Shown here in pieces: positions 7,401-15,337 of a stretch of DNA of 23,980 bases. The stretch comes from CAZMSQ01 sp964569025. Lineage in GTDB: Bacteria > Bacteroidota > Bacteroidia > Chitinophagales > Saprospiraceae. Within the stretch, counting starts at the first letter, position 1, and each line of letters begins with the position of its first letter. The notes beneath the pieces are model-generated. The model was given only the letters and a program-made list of their open reading frames with translations, was not told the DNA's origin and ran no database searches. Both the position numbers and the translations under genes were made by a program. Where the stretch lies: the NCBI GenBank assembly GCA_964569025.1, contig CAZMSQ010000034.1, positions 1-23,980 on the forward strand. Direction: 5' to 3'.

Positions 7401-8498
7401 TCACACTTCGAATGTCAACTCCAGTAGGTCACTTGCCGGATGGGCCTGACAGGTGAGGATAAAACCTTCAGCCACTTCATCTTCATCGAGGGCCAGACAG
7501 ACTTCCATCCTGGCTTTTCCGCTAACCACTTTCCCGATGCAGCTGGCGCATGAGCCAGACGTGCAGGAATAGGGCGGATCATACCCTTCGTTCAATAGAT
7601 GTTGGAGGATATTAACCCCTGCGGGTATGTTTGTCTTGAAGGTCTGTCCGTCGAGATGCACGGTGAGTTCTGCCCCTGCAACATCTCCTTGCGCGACCTG
7701 CTCGTGTGGAAGATGGTGGGATGAAAAATGCTCAATATGAATCGATTCACTCCCAACCCCTCTCTTGATCAGGGCTTCACGGACCACCTCATTCATATTT
7801 CCGGGCCCGCATATATAGTATCCGACTGTATCAGTAACAATAGGGTGGGCATCAAGTAACCTTTTGAGGACAGGAGCATCAATCCGCCCTTTCGTGGCAT
7901 CAAAATCAATGCTCTGACCATTCATCCACCCGAAAATTCCACCACTTCTGCCAGGCTTGCTCAAAATGTGGGCAACTTCAAGTTGTCCGGTGTAGCGTTT
8001 TTCGAGCGACTTGAGTTCTTCCAAGAACATCACTGACTTGTCATTTCTGTTTCCATAAAGGAGCAGAACCTGACTCTTCGGCTCTTCCTCAATGACAGAT
8101 TTCAGTATGGAAAGCATCGGGGTAATGCCGCTCCCTGCGGCAATCAAGACATAGGTTTTCCGCCGATCAGGGTCAGGATTCACGGTAAATCTTCCCGCCG
8201 GTGCCATAACTTCCAGTTCATCTCCAACAGATAGGGTTGAATGGAGAAAAGTTGACATCAGGCCACCTTCCACTCGCTTGACTCCAATCCGAAGGGGCTC
8301 ATCCCAAAATGGACTGCTGCACATGCTATAGGCTCGTCGTACCTCTTCTCCATTCATTTCTTTCCGAATGGTCAGATATTGACCGGGCAGATACTGAAAA
8401 TCATCCTTTAGTGCAGGTGGCACTTCAAGGGAAATGACGACTGACTCTTCAGTCGCATAATGGATATCAATGACGGGAAGAGAATGGAAAGTAGACAT
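7401..8498 (-). CDS. ferredoxin-NAD(P)H reductase with C-terminal [2Fe-2S] domain, likely AlkB electron donor
   Basis: This 365-residue protein from the start chosen at 8498 shows three domains in order. These are an FAD-binding domain with RRAYS (54-58), an NAD(P)-binding domain with GSGITPM (122-128) and CGPG (230-233), and a plant-type ferredoxin with Cys at 312, 317, 320 and 350 (CX4CX2CX29C). This is the architecture of PaaE-type phenylacetyl-CoA oxygenase reductases and related oxygenase reductases. It would carry electrons from NAD(P)H through FAD and the cluster to an oxygenase. The gene is divergent from the alkB-like gene 283 bases away, and no rubredoxin is seen in the window, so AlkB is the obvious partner. 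An in-frame ATG at 8543 would add 15 residues without family resemblance, so I prefer 8498. No paa genes are present. Confidence 0.9.
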   Translation of the reverse strand: MSTFHSLPVIDIHYATEESVVISLEVPPALKDDFQYLPGQYLTIRKEMNGEEVRRAYSMCSSPFWDEPLRIGVKRVEGGLMSTFLHSTLSVGDELEVMAPAGRFTVNPDPDRRKTYVLIAAGSGITPMLSILKSVIEEEPKSQVLLLYGNRNDKSVMFLEELKSLEKRYTGQLEVAHILSKPGRSGGIFGWMNGQSIDFDATKGRIDAPVLKRLLDAHPIVTDTVGYYICGPGNMNEVVREALIKRGVGSESIHIEHFSSHHLPHEQVAQGDVAGAELTVHLDGQTFKTNIPAGVNILQHLLNEGYDPPYSCTSGSCASCIGKVVSGKARMEVCLALDEDEVAEGFILTCQAHPASDLLELTFEV

Positions 8499-8530
8499 TT
8501 TCGGCTCGTTCTTTTTTGGTTGGAAAATTA

Positions 8531-8626
8531 TTTGACACCTCAAACACTTGAATGAGCTTTGAGTTTGACATTTGATTCCTCAGTCTCATCTCCCTGCCGG
8601 AATTGCAGGGTTCAAAGCAAATTGCA
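8531..8626. promoter_or_regulatory. repeat-rich divergent control region of alkB and its reductase
   Basis: The 282 bases between the two divergent starts hold an inverted repeat TTTGA-cacc-TCAAA (8531-8544), further TTTGA words at 8558, 8564 and 8571, a TCAAA at 8612-8616, and AATTGCA twice (8601-8607 and 8620-8626, 19 bases apart). No full TTTG/TAnnTTTG pair is visible on either strand. A substrate-responsive regulator could act here, but none is encoded nearby. Confidence 0.3.
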
Positions 8627-8780
8627 ACCCATGGATCCATACAGCGCGGAGGACCCTGATCAATGGCACTCTCTCATGACAACATAAGAGGTCGCTTAAA
8701 AAATATTTCGCGAAACTCAGGATTTCCCTTTATTTTCACATCTAAAACCAATACAATCCATCTTCAAAGACTCTCCCGGC

Positions 8781-9854
8781 ATGAAAAACCTGAAATATCT
8801 CATAGCGTATACTGGTCCGCTCTGTGCATTTCTGGGCTTGTATTATGGCGGAATCTGGTCTCCCGGAATGTTTTACCTAGCTTTTGGGATTATCCCTCTT
8901 CTGGAACCTGTTCTTCCTGTCAGAACTTCCAATCATGACGATGAGGAGGAATCCAGCAGATCCTCAATGTTGTTCTTTGACATTCTCCTCTACCTTCATG
9001 TCCCTCTATTGTTCGGTCTGACCGGATTTTATTTTTACATAATGGCTCATGGTGCACCAACACCGTTTGAACAAATTGCCATGACCCTCAACATGGGGAC
9101 CTTAATTGGGGCCTTTGGTATCAATGTGGCGCATGAGCTGGGACACCGTGAACGTCCCTTCGAGCGTGTGCTCGCAAAAATGCTTCTTTTGCCCGCTTTG
9201 TACATGCATTTTATCATTGAGCACAACTATGGCCACCATCGGAATGTAGGCACACCGAAAGACCCCGCTACATCGAGGAGGGGGGAGTTGGTGTTTGCAT
9301 TTTGGATCAGGTCAGCCCTATTTGGGTATCTTAACGCATGGGCCATTGAAAAAAAGAGACTCAATGCAGCGGGGAAAGTAACCTGGGGATTGCAGAATGA
9401 AATGGTTCGGTTTACCATTATTCAGTCCCTCTACCTGGTCATCGTCGGCGCCGTATTTGGCCCGGGGGTCGTGGTTTTCGCTGTTTCGGCGGCGGTGACT
9501 GGATTTTTGTTGCTTGAAACAGTTAATTATATTGAGCATTATGGATTAATGCGTCAAAAATTACCTTCCGGCAGATATGAGCCTGTGGCGCTCAGACATT
9601 CCTGGAATTCCAATCATGAGCTCGGCCGGATTTTTCTCTATGAGCTCACTCGCCATGCAGACCACCATTTTCGAGCAACCCGAAAATATCAGATACTCAG
9701 GCATCACGATACCTCACCCCAGCTTCCTATGGGGTACCCCTTAGCAATGCTGTTGTCACTGATTCCTCCGTTGTGGTTTCGAACCATTCACCCTCTTCTG
9801 GACAGTATCAATAGCAATGCACCAGCTGAAACTCCAAGGGGCACCATGGTCTGA
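8781..9854 (+). CDS. alkB: AlkB-type alkane 1-monooxygenase (membrane di-iron hydroxylase)
   Basis: This 357-residue, strongly hydrophobic membrane protein carries all histidine boxes of the AlkB family: HELGH (118-122), EHNYGHH (147-153), NYIEHYG (249-255) and RHADHH (291-296), plus HSWNSNH (273-279). These hold the two irons that insert oxygen into a terminal C-H bond of alkanes or related chains. The GTPKDPAT stretch after box two is also typical. Compared with the well-known consensus, box one has Arg instead of Lys after HELGH, and box three has Ala where Ser is common. The protein is somewhat shorter than the roughly 400 residues of Pseudomonas AlkB. Electrons probably come from the divergent ferredoxin-reductase. 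A TonB-dependent receptor follows after 40 bases. Hydroxylation of fatty acids or other lipids instead of alkanes is possible; chain length cannot be read from the sequence. Confidence 0.92.
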   Translation: MKNLKYLIAYTGPLCAFLGLYYGGIWSPGMFYLAFGIIPLLEPVLPVRTSNHDDEEESSRSSMLFFDILLYLHVPLLFGLTGFYFYIMAHGAPTPFEQIAMTLNMGTLIGAFGINVAHELGHRERPFERVLAKMLLLPALYMHFIIEHNYGHHRNVGTPKDPATSRRGELVFAFWIRSALFGYLNAWAIEKKRLNAAGKVTWGLQNEMVRFTIIQSLYLVIVGAVFGPGVVVFAVSAAVTGFLLLETVNYIEHYGLMRQKLPSGRYEPVALRHSWNSNHELGRIFLYELTRHADHHFRATRKYQILRHHDTSPQLPMGYPLAMLLSLIPPLWFRTIHPLLDSINSNAPAETPRGTMV

Positions 9855-9864
9855 TAAAAATCCA

Positions 9865-9890
9865 TAAGTTTGTGGGTTCATTTAATGAAC
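9865..9890 (+). promoter_or_regulatory. promoter -7 box with operator-like palindrome before the TonB receptor
   Basis: TAAGTTTG (9865-9872) fully matches the TAnnTTTG box, and transcription would start near 9879. Exactly there lies the perfect inverted repeat GTTCATT-t-AATGAAC (9876-9890), ending four bases before the receptor ATG. The -33 element is weak. A dimeric repressor bound here would block initiation, and in RNA the hairpin would sit against the start codon. This suggests separate control of the receptor although it is only 40 bases behind alkB. Confidence 0.5.
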
Positions 9891-9894
9891 TCTT

Positions 9895-12156
9895 ATGAAT
9901 CGTCATTGTCTGGGCATCCTTCTTTCTCTTTTATCAGTCGCAACCCCTGGTTTCGGGCAGCAACAAATTACAGGGTTGGTCGTCAGCAGCCAAGGTGAGG
10001 CTCTCATTGGAGCGACGGTGCAGTGGTTGGGTTCTGGAGAAGGGACAATTACTGACGAAGCAGGGAGCTTTGAGCTTTTATTGCCTGAAGAAACCAAAGA
10101 CCGGAGGCTGAGGGTCAGTTATGTAGGCTTTACGCCCGATACCATTGAAATCGGTTCAACCTTCCGAGGTTTGTGGATTGAGCTTGAGTCAGAAGTCACC
10201 CTCAATGAGGTCACTGTGGAGGGTCGCCGATCGGGCTCCTCGATTGATGACCGTCTGCAGAAAATCGAAATAATCTCTGAGGTGGAGTTGACCCGCGCAG
10301 CCTGCTGCGATCTGACCGGGTGTTTCAATACAGAATCGAGTGTTCGGTCTCAAACAACCAACATCGTCACCAATGTCCGGGAATTACAAATTTTGGGATT
10401 ATCCGGCGTTTATAACCAACTCCTCCTCGATGGTTTCCCAATGTTTCAGGGCATCAATTACACCTACGGACTGAGTGCCATACCCGGACCATGGATCCGC
10501 AATATTTACGTATCGAAGGGGGCCAATTCTGTTTTGCAGGGCGTTGAGAGTATATCGGGCCAGATTAATGTAGAAACAAAAGACCCTGGAGAGTCTGATG
10601 CCTTCTTTGCCAATGCCTACATCAACAGTTTTGGAGAAAAGCAATTCAATGCCATTGCACACATTCCTGCCGCTGAAAAAGGAAGCCTATCGGGAGTGGT
10701 TGCGGGTCATGTGACGCTTCCCGCATCGCGTATTGACCGCGATGATGATGATTTTCTTGATTTGCCGCTTTTGGAGCGCTATGCGCTGATGAGCCGATGG
10801 ACGGTTGGGAATGGAGGAGAACGGGGATTTTCTGGTTCATTGACTTTTCGCGGATGGAAAGAGCAGCGGGTGGGTGGACAGGAAACATTTGACCCTGACC
10901 TCTATCAGGGGGGGGTGGAGGTCTTTGGACAGACTGTCGACGTGCTGCACGGCGAGGTAAGCCTCAGGTCGACCTACCGTTTTTCAAAAGCGTCGGCTCT
11001 GACTTTGCAGAGTGCGATTCAGGCTCAGGATCAGGATGCTTGGTTTGGTCCAACGCTCTTTTCAGCCAATCAACTTTTTGCATTTGCCAACATGCAGTAT
11101 GAATATCAAGAGACGAGATGGACCCATAAAAGTGGTCTGAGCTACCGTCACCTAGACATTCAACAAGATGTGTCTTTTCCTAATCTGCCTCAGCAGATGC
11201 CATTCAGATTCATTGATGCGCCCTTCTTTGGGGATGAGCGGATTTTTGGAATTTTCACAGAAAACACATTCTACGGTCCCTCCGATAAATGGGCCCTGAT
11301 AACTGGGTTACGCATTGACCATAGCTCCTATTTCGATTGGCAAGTCAGTCCACGGGCTCTTTTTCGCTACAATCTCGCCACTGGGACATCAGCCAGAATC
11401 AGTATTGGCCGAGGCTGGCGTACTGTGCGCCCACTCAGTGATTATGTGCAGGTTTTGGCCTCCAATCGAGACATAGAATCAGATATCCGCATGCCTGAAT
11501 CAGCCTGGAACACGGGCATGAACATCACCCACCGTATGCAGGCCGGAAGTTCGGCATTGACGCTGAGCGCTGATTATTACTATACTGGCTTTTCCAATCA
11601 AATCTTTCCCGATTACGATACAGATCCGAACTTCATATTTTTCCGTGACAACGAAGGCCAATCGGTCTCTCACAGCCTCCAACTTGAGGCCCGTGCCACC
11701 TTCACCAGTCTGCTTGAAGCCAAAATCGGATACAACTATCTCAACGTATTCAGGGAAATCGACGGCCGCAGAGAGCGCCTCCCATTCATTCCGGACCACA
11801 AGGTCACAGCAGCTCTCTCATGGCAACCAGAATCCCGCCGCTGGCAGTTTGATGGCAATGTCCATTGGTACGGCATCAAGCGTCTTCCAGACACCCAGTC
11901 ACTACCCGAATCGCTTCGCCAGCCCAATACAAGCCAGGCATATGCCACCCTCGACCTTCAGGCCACATGGCGATCAGGACAAATCGAAGTATACGGCGGG
12001 GTTGAAAACCTGTTTGACTTTCGCCAGCTCCTCCCTCTGTTGAGCTGGGAAGACCCCTTTTCACCCTACTTTGATACCTCGTTTGCATGGGGACCGACTA
12101 GAGGAAGGGAGTTGTATATCGGAGTGAGATACAAAATCTCCCGCGACAATAACTGA
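9895..12156 (+). CDS. TonB-dependent outer-membrane receptor with carboxypeptidase-like domain
   Basis: This 753-residue protein has a signal peptide (about 1-21, ending GFG before QQQ) and a carboxypeptidase-like domain at about 22-105 (GEALIGATVQWLGSGEGTI). A plug domain at about 120-235 (LQILGLSGVYNQLLLDG, SGQINVE) is followed by a 22-strand-type barrel. The plug carries an unusual ACCDLTGCF cluster with Cys 137, 138 and 143, followed by PGPWIRNIYVSKG. I know this pattern from a Bacteroidota receptor group often found near heavy-metal genes, but the ligand is not established. There is no SusD partner. Position 40 bases behind alkB suggests import of the hydrocarbon substrate or of iron for the di-iron enzyme. 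Its own promoter and palindrome just upstream argue for partly separate control. Confidence 0.9.
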   Translation: MNRHCLGILLSLLSVATPGFGQQQITGLVVSSQGEALIGATVQWLGSGEGTITDEAGSFELLLPEETKDRRLRVSYVGFTPDTIEIGSTFRGLWIELESEVTLNEVTVEGRRSGSSIDDRLQKIEIISEVELTRAACCDLTGCFNTESSVRSQTTNIVTNVRELQILGLSGVYNQLLLDGFPMFQGINYTYGLSAIPGPWIRNIYVSKGANSVLQGVESISGQINVETKDPGESDAFFANAYINSFGEKQFNAIAHIPAAEKGSLSGVVAGHVTLPASRIDRDDDDFLDLPLLERYALMSRWTVGNGGERGFSGSLTFRGWKEQRVGGQETFDPDLYQGGVEVFGQTVDVLHGEVSLRSTYRFSKASALTLQSAIQAQDQDAWFGPTLFSANQLFAFANMQYEYQETRWTHKSGLSYRHLDIQQDVSFPNLPQQMPFRFIDAPFFGDERIFGIFTENTFYGPSDKWALITGLRIDHSSYFDWQVSPRALFRYNLATGTSARISIGRGWRTVRPLSDYVQVLASNRDIESDIRMPESAWNTGMNITHRMQAGSSALTLSADYYYTGFSNQIFPDYDTDPNFIFFRDNEGQSVSHSLQLEARATFTSLLEAKIGYNYLNVFREIDGRRERLPFIPDHKVTAALSWQPESRRWQFDGNVHWYGIKRLPDTQSLPESLRQPNTSQAYATLDLQATWRSGQIEVYGGVENLFDFRQLLPLLSWEDPFSPYFDTSFAWGPTRGRELYIGVRYKISRDNN

Positions 12157-12236
12157 CTCTTTAAGAACCTAAAAAGGTCTAAACATTCAGATTGAGGGTG
12201 AGGATTCAGAATTCCAAGTAACAAGACTCACCTCTC

Positions 12237-13742
12237 TTATTCATCTTGGACGCGAAGCGTCAACAATCCTGAGATAATAAACGAAATACCTCCAATAAGG
12301 AGCGCATAAATGGCCTGCCCCCCGAATAGATTGCCGACCAGAACTCCCAGCACGGAGGCTGCCACAATTTGGGGGATGACAATGAAAAAGTTAAATACCC
12401 CCATATAGTAGCCCATTTTCGAAGCAGGCAGTGACCCTGTCAGAATGGCGTAGGGCATTGACAATATACTCGCCCATGCAATCCCAATGCCAACCATAGA
12501 TACAAGAAGGATTTGGGGGTCGCTGATAAAAAGCATGGATGTCAATCCTGCTGCTCCGCAGAACAGACAAATCAAGTGGGCCATTTTTCGACTGGTATGG
12601 CGGGCGAGCACAGGAATGAGAAATGCCACGGCTGCAGCAACGCCGTTGTACACGGCAAAGCAAAACCCGACCCAGTCAGCCCCGTCATTATAAGCCTGAG
12701 AGGTGGTATCAGTGGTGCCAAAAATATGAGAAGTGACAGCCGCAGTGGTATATATCCACATGGCAAAAAGAGCAAACCACGAAAAAAACTGGACCACAGC
12801 CAGTTGCTTCATGGTGGGTGGCATATCTTGCAGATCGTTCATGATGGTCACAAATCCCCCTTGTGCTGGTCTGCGACGCTGGATTCCTCCGGAGGCAACA
12901 TACAGCAGGCCAAGTACAATGAACAGTCCTGAAAGCACAAACAACTCCTTATCAAGGCCTAACCAGGCCACCGCTGCAGTCAGACCGCACCCTGCAACTC
13001 CAGTAACAACCCCGAATACCATCTGTGAGCGGCCTCGCTGCTGACGCTCAAATTGACTCATTTCAACCTTCAGAAAAGTAGTTTCAGAAGTCTCCGGCTC
13101 AATAGATTCAAGCACTTCTGGAGGGTACTCTTTGGAACGGAAGACAGTCCAGAGCACGGCCACGAGAAATACGGCTGCTCCGATATAAAATGAAAGTTTT
13201 ACTGAGTCTGAAATTTCCCCATCAGGGGCCACATTGCTGACCCCAAACCAATTTGGGAGAATCCATGTCAGCAAACTGGCGATGACTGCGCCGGTACCAA
13301 TAAAAAAGCTTTGCATGGCAAATCCGGCTGTACGCTGCTCATTTGGCAAATTGTCTCCCACAAAAGCCCGGAAAGGCTCCATGGTGATGTTGATGGAGGC
13401 ATCCATAATCCACAACATACCTGCCGCGACCCAAAGCGTTGGAGAATTGGGCATCAGGCACAGTGCCGCGGAAGCTAGAATGGCACCCACCAAAAAATAG
13501 GGTCGCCGTCTCCCGAGCCGCGTCCAGGTACGATCACTGAAATAGCCGACAACCGGCTGGACCAATAATCCGGTCACAGGTGCTGCAATCCACAAGATCG
13601 GGATGTCTTCAACCTCAGCACCGAGCGTTTCAAAAATCCTTGATGTGTTGGCATTTTGTAAGGCAAATCCAAACTGGATGCCGAGGAACCCGAAACTCAT
13701 ATTCCAGATTTCCCAAAAAGTCAGACGTGGCTTTACAAACAT
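12237..13742 (-). CDS. MFS sugar transporter, SLC45/MalT-like
   Basis: This 501-residue protein has about 12 hydrophobic segments, with a hydrophilic central loop at about residues 210-240. The segment GYFSDRTWTRLGRRRPYF (66-83) after the second membrane span is the family's conserved cytoplasmic loop, in the form seen in the SLC45/MalT-like sugar:cation symporters. It is the last gene of a minus-strand series after two GH13 enzymes (113 bases from the nearer one), so import of maltose or maltodextrins through the inner membrane is the likely role. A weak -7-like TATTATTG lies upstream at 13784-13777. The gene converges on the TonB receptor (80-base gap), where I see only a weak, bulged inverted repeat and no strong terminator. 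Confidence 0.87.
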   Translation of the reverse strand: MFVKPRLTFWEIWNMSFGFLGIQFGFALQNANTSRIFETLGAEVEDIPILWIAAPVTGLLVQPVVGYFSDRTWTRLGRRRPYFLVGAILASAALCLMPNSPTLWVAAGMLWIMDASINITMEPFRAFVGDNLPNEQRTAGFAMQSFFIGTGAVIASLLTWILPNWFGVSNVAPDGEISDSVKLSFYIGAAVFLVAVLWTVFRSKEYPPEVLESIEPETSETTFLKVEMSQFERQQRGRSQMVFGVVTGVAGCGLTAAVAWLGLDKELFVLSGLFIVLGLLYVASGGIQRRRPAQGGFVTIMNDLQDMPPTMKQLAVVQFFSWFALFAMWIYTTAAVTSHIFGTTDTTSQAYNDGADWVGFCFAVYNGVAAAVAFLIPVLARHTSRKMAHLICLFCGAAGLTSMLFISDPQILLVSMVGIGIAWASILSMPYAILTGSLPASKMGYYMGVFNFFIVIPQIVAASVLGVLVGNLFGGQAIYALLIGGISFIISGLLTLRVQDE

Positions 13743-13855
13743 GAATGTCGGATTAAGACTCCCGAAACTGTTCGGTCAATAATATATACAGAAGTGATTC
13801 GCGAAAGACCCGACTTGATGTGCCAAGCGAGAAATACTTCCCCTGCCACCTTTTC

Positions 13856-15253
13856 TTAGCGAAATACCTTATAGCCCCATGGCTCCAGATCAATTGGCTC
13901 TCCGGCAGCGAGCGTGACCTGTTCTCCAGAAAACAACTCAGTGTGTCCGTCCAGAGCCCTGTTTAAAGTAGTTGTGGCAGGCTCTGCGCTGAGGTTGAGT
14001 ACTACCACCACATCACTTTCTCCCTTGGTCCGCTGAAATGCATACACCGAGTCTGAGTCGTTAATTCTCTGAGGCTGGGCACCATGGGGCCCATTCCACA
14101 AAGCCTCTTCAGCCTTCTTGAGCGCGAAAAGTGCTTTATAAAATTCTTCATAAGCGTAGTCTTCAAAGGGAATCAGATCTTTTTCAAAAAAGGCAAGCCT
14201 ATGGTCAAGAGGCTCTTCTTGTCCGCTGTAGATAAGGGGAATGCCCTCAAGGGTAGCCGTCAGTACAGCCATTGGCTTGTGTGCATCACCCATTCGCTCG
14301 AAGACGGTGCCATTCCAGGAGTTCTCATCGTGATTGGTGGTGAAGTGCATGGGGAAACCCCCTGTGTTTTCACTATTTTGCTTCGCCATCTGCTGGTCGA
14401 TGGCATTGACATCTTTTTTTCCCTGAGCGACATCATTCAGGACATGATGCATGGCCCAGCCATAGTCCGAATTAAACAAAGCTTCATTGCGAAGGGGTGG
14501 CTGTTCAGATTCTGCCAGCATAAAAATGTCCGGATCAGCAGCTCTGAATGCGGGAACTGCTTTCTGCCAGAATGAAAGCGGTACAGAGTGAGCCACATCG
14601 CAGCGAAAGCCATCTACGCCCACATCTGTAAGCCACCATGCCAGATCCGCAATCAATGCATCCTGCATGTCCGGATTGTCGTGATTGAGATCGGCCACAT
14701 CATACCAATCGGTCGGAGTGCCATCATTGTTCAGCGCATGGGTAATCGTATCGCCTCGCTGGGTGTACCAGTCCGGATGCTCGGTAATCCACGGATGATC
14801 CCACCCTGTGTGGTTGGGCGTCCAATCAAGAATCACATACATACCAAGGTCGTGGGCCTGATCGACCAAGGCCTGAAAATCGGCCATGGTGCCAAATTTT
14901 GGGTTGACAGACTTGAAATCCGAGATGGCGTAATAACTCCCCAATGACCCTTTCCGCTTGGTGTCGCTGATGGGGAAGATTGGCATAAACCAGAGAATAT
15001 CCACTCCCATCTCCGCAAGACGGGGCAAATGCTGACCGAAAGCGTTGAACGTCCCTTCAGATGTATACTGCCTGATATTCACTTCGTATATGTTGGCATC
15101 CACCGCCCATTCTGGAAGAGGTGCATGGCCTGCCATTTCAATGAGTGCAGGACCCTCAGGAACCTGTTCAACATCTGCCGGCTGTTCAGTTGGCGTACAT
15201 GCGAATGCAAAAATGGCCAGGCTGAGTATGGCCGGTAAGTGAAAACGCTTCAT
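13856..15253 (-). CDS. GH13 alpha-amylase-family lipoprotein
   Basis: This 465-residue protein has a lipoprotein signal ending IFAFAC with Cys19, then a (beta/alpha)8 GH13 domain. The conserved regions are DWTPNHTG (143-150), nucleophile Asp219 in GVDGFRCDVAH, acid/base Glu248 in FMLAESE, and Asp309 in TTNHDEN. A short C-terminal beta domain ends the protein (from about 375). It would cleave alpha-1,4-glucans or maltodextrins at the cell envelope. It is the middle gene of a three-gene unit: 84 bases after the larger GH13 gene and 113 before the MFS transporter. No carbohydrate-binding module is present, and the protein is smaller than typical secreted amylases. Exact specificity (amylase, cyclomaltodextrinase or transferase) cannot be told. 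Confidence 0.93.
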   Translation of the reverse strand: MKRFHLPAILSLAIFAFACTPTEQPADVEQVPEGPALIEMAGHAPLPEWAVDANIYEVNIRQYTSEGTFNAFGQHLPRLAEMGVDILWFMPIFPISDTKRKGSLGSYYAISDFKSVNPKFGTMADFQALVDQAHDLGMYVILDWTPNHTGWDHPWITEHPDWYTQRGDTITHALNNDGTPTDWYDVADLNHDNPDMQDALIADLAWWLTDVGVDGFRCDVAHSVPLSFWQKAVPAFRAADPDIFMLAESEQPPLRNEALFNSDYGWAMHHVLNDVAQGKKDVNAIDQQMAKQNSENTGGFPMHFTTNHDENSWNGTVFERMGDAHKPMAVLTATLEGIPLIYSGQEEPLDHRLAFFEKDLIPFEDYAYEEFYKALFALKKAEEALWNGPHGAQPQRINDSDSVYAFQRTKGESDVVVVLNLSAEPATTTLNRALDGHTELFSGEQVTLAAGEPIDLEPWGYKVFR

Positions 15254-15337
15254 AGTGAGTTGTCTTTTGTGTGTTCAATTCCGCACTTTTACGGACTGTT
15301 TCAGAATGAGAAAAAGAATTTCGGAGCAATCAATTGT

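Noticed and set aside
8499..8543. 15-codon N-terminal extension of the reductase from ATG at 8543
   Set aside because: The added residues are unlike the family and the second Met (8498) gives the expected N-terminus; initiation at 8543 is not excluded.
12166..12236. Terminator between the convergent receptor and MFS genes
   Set aside because: Only a four-pair ACCT/AGGT stem and a bulged GAGGGTGAG/CTCACCTC repeat with a 22-base loop are visible, with no proper T-run.
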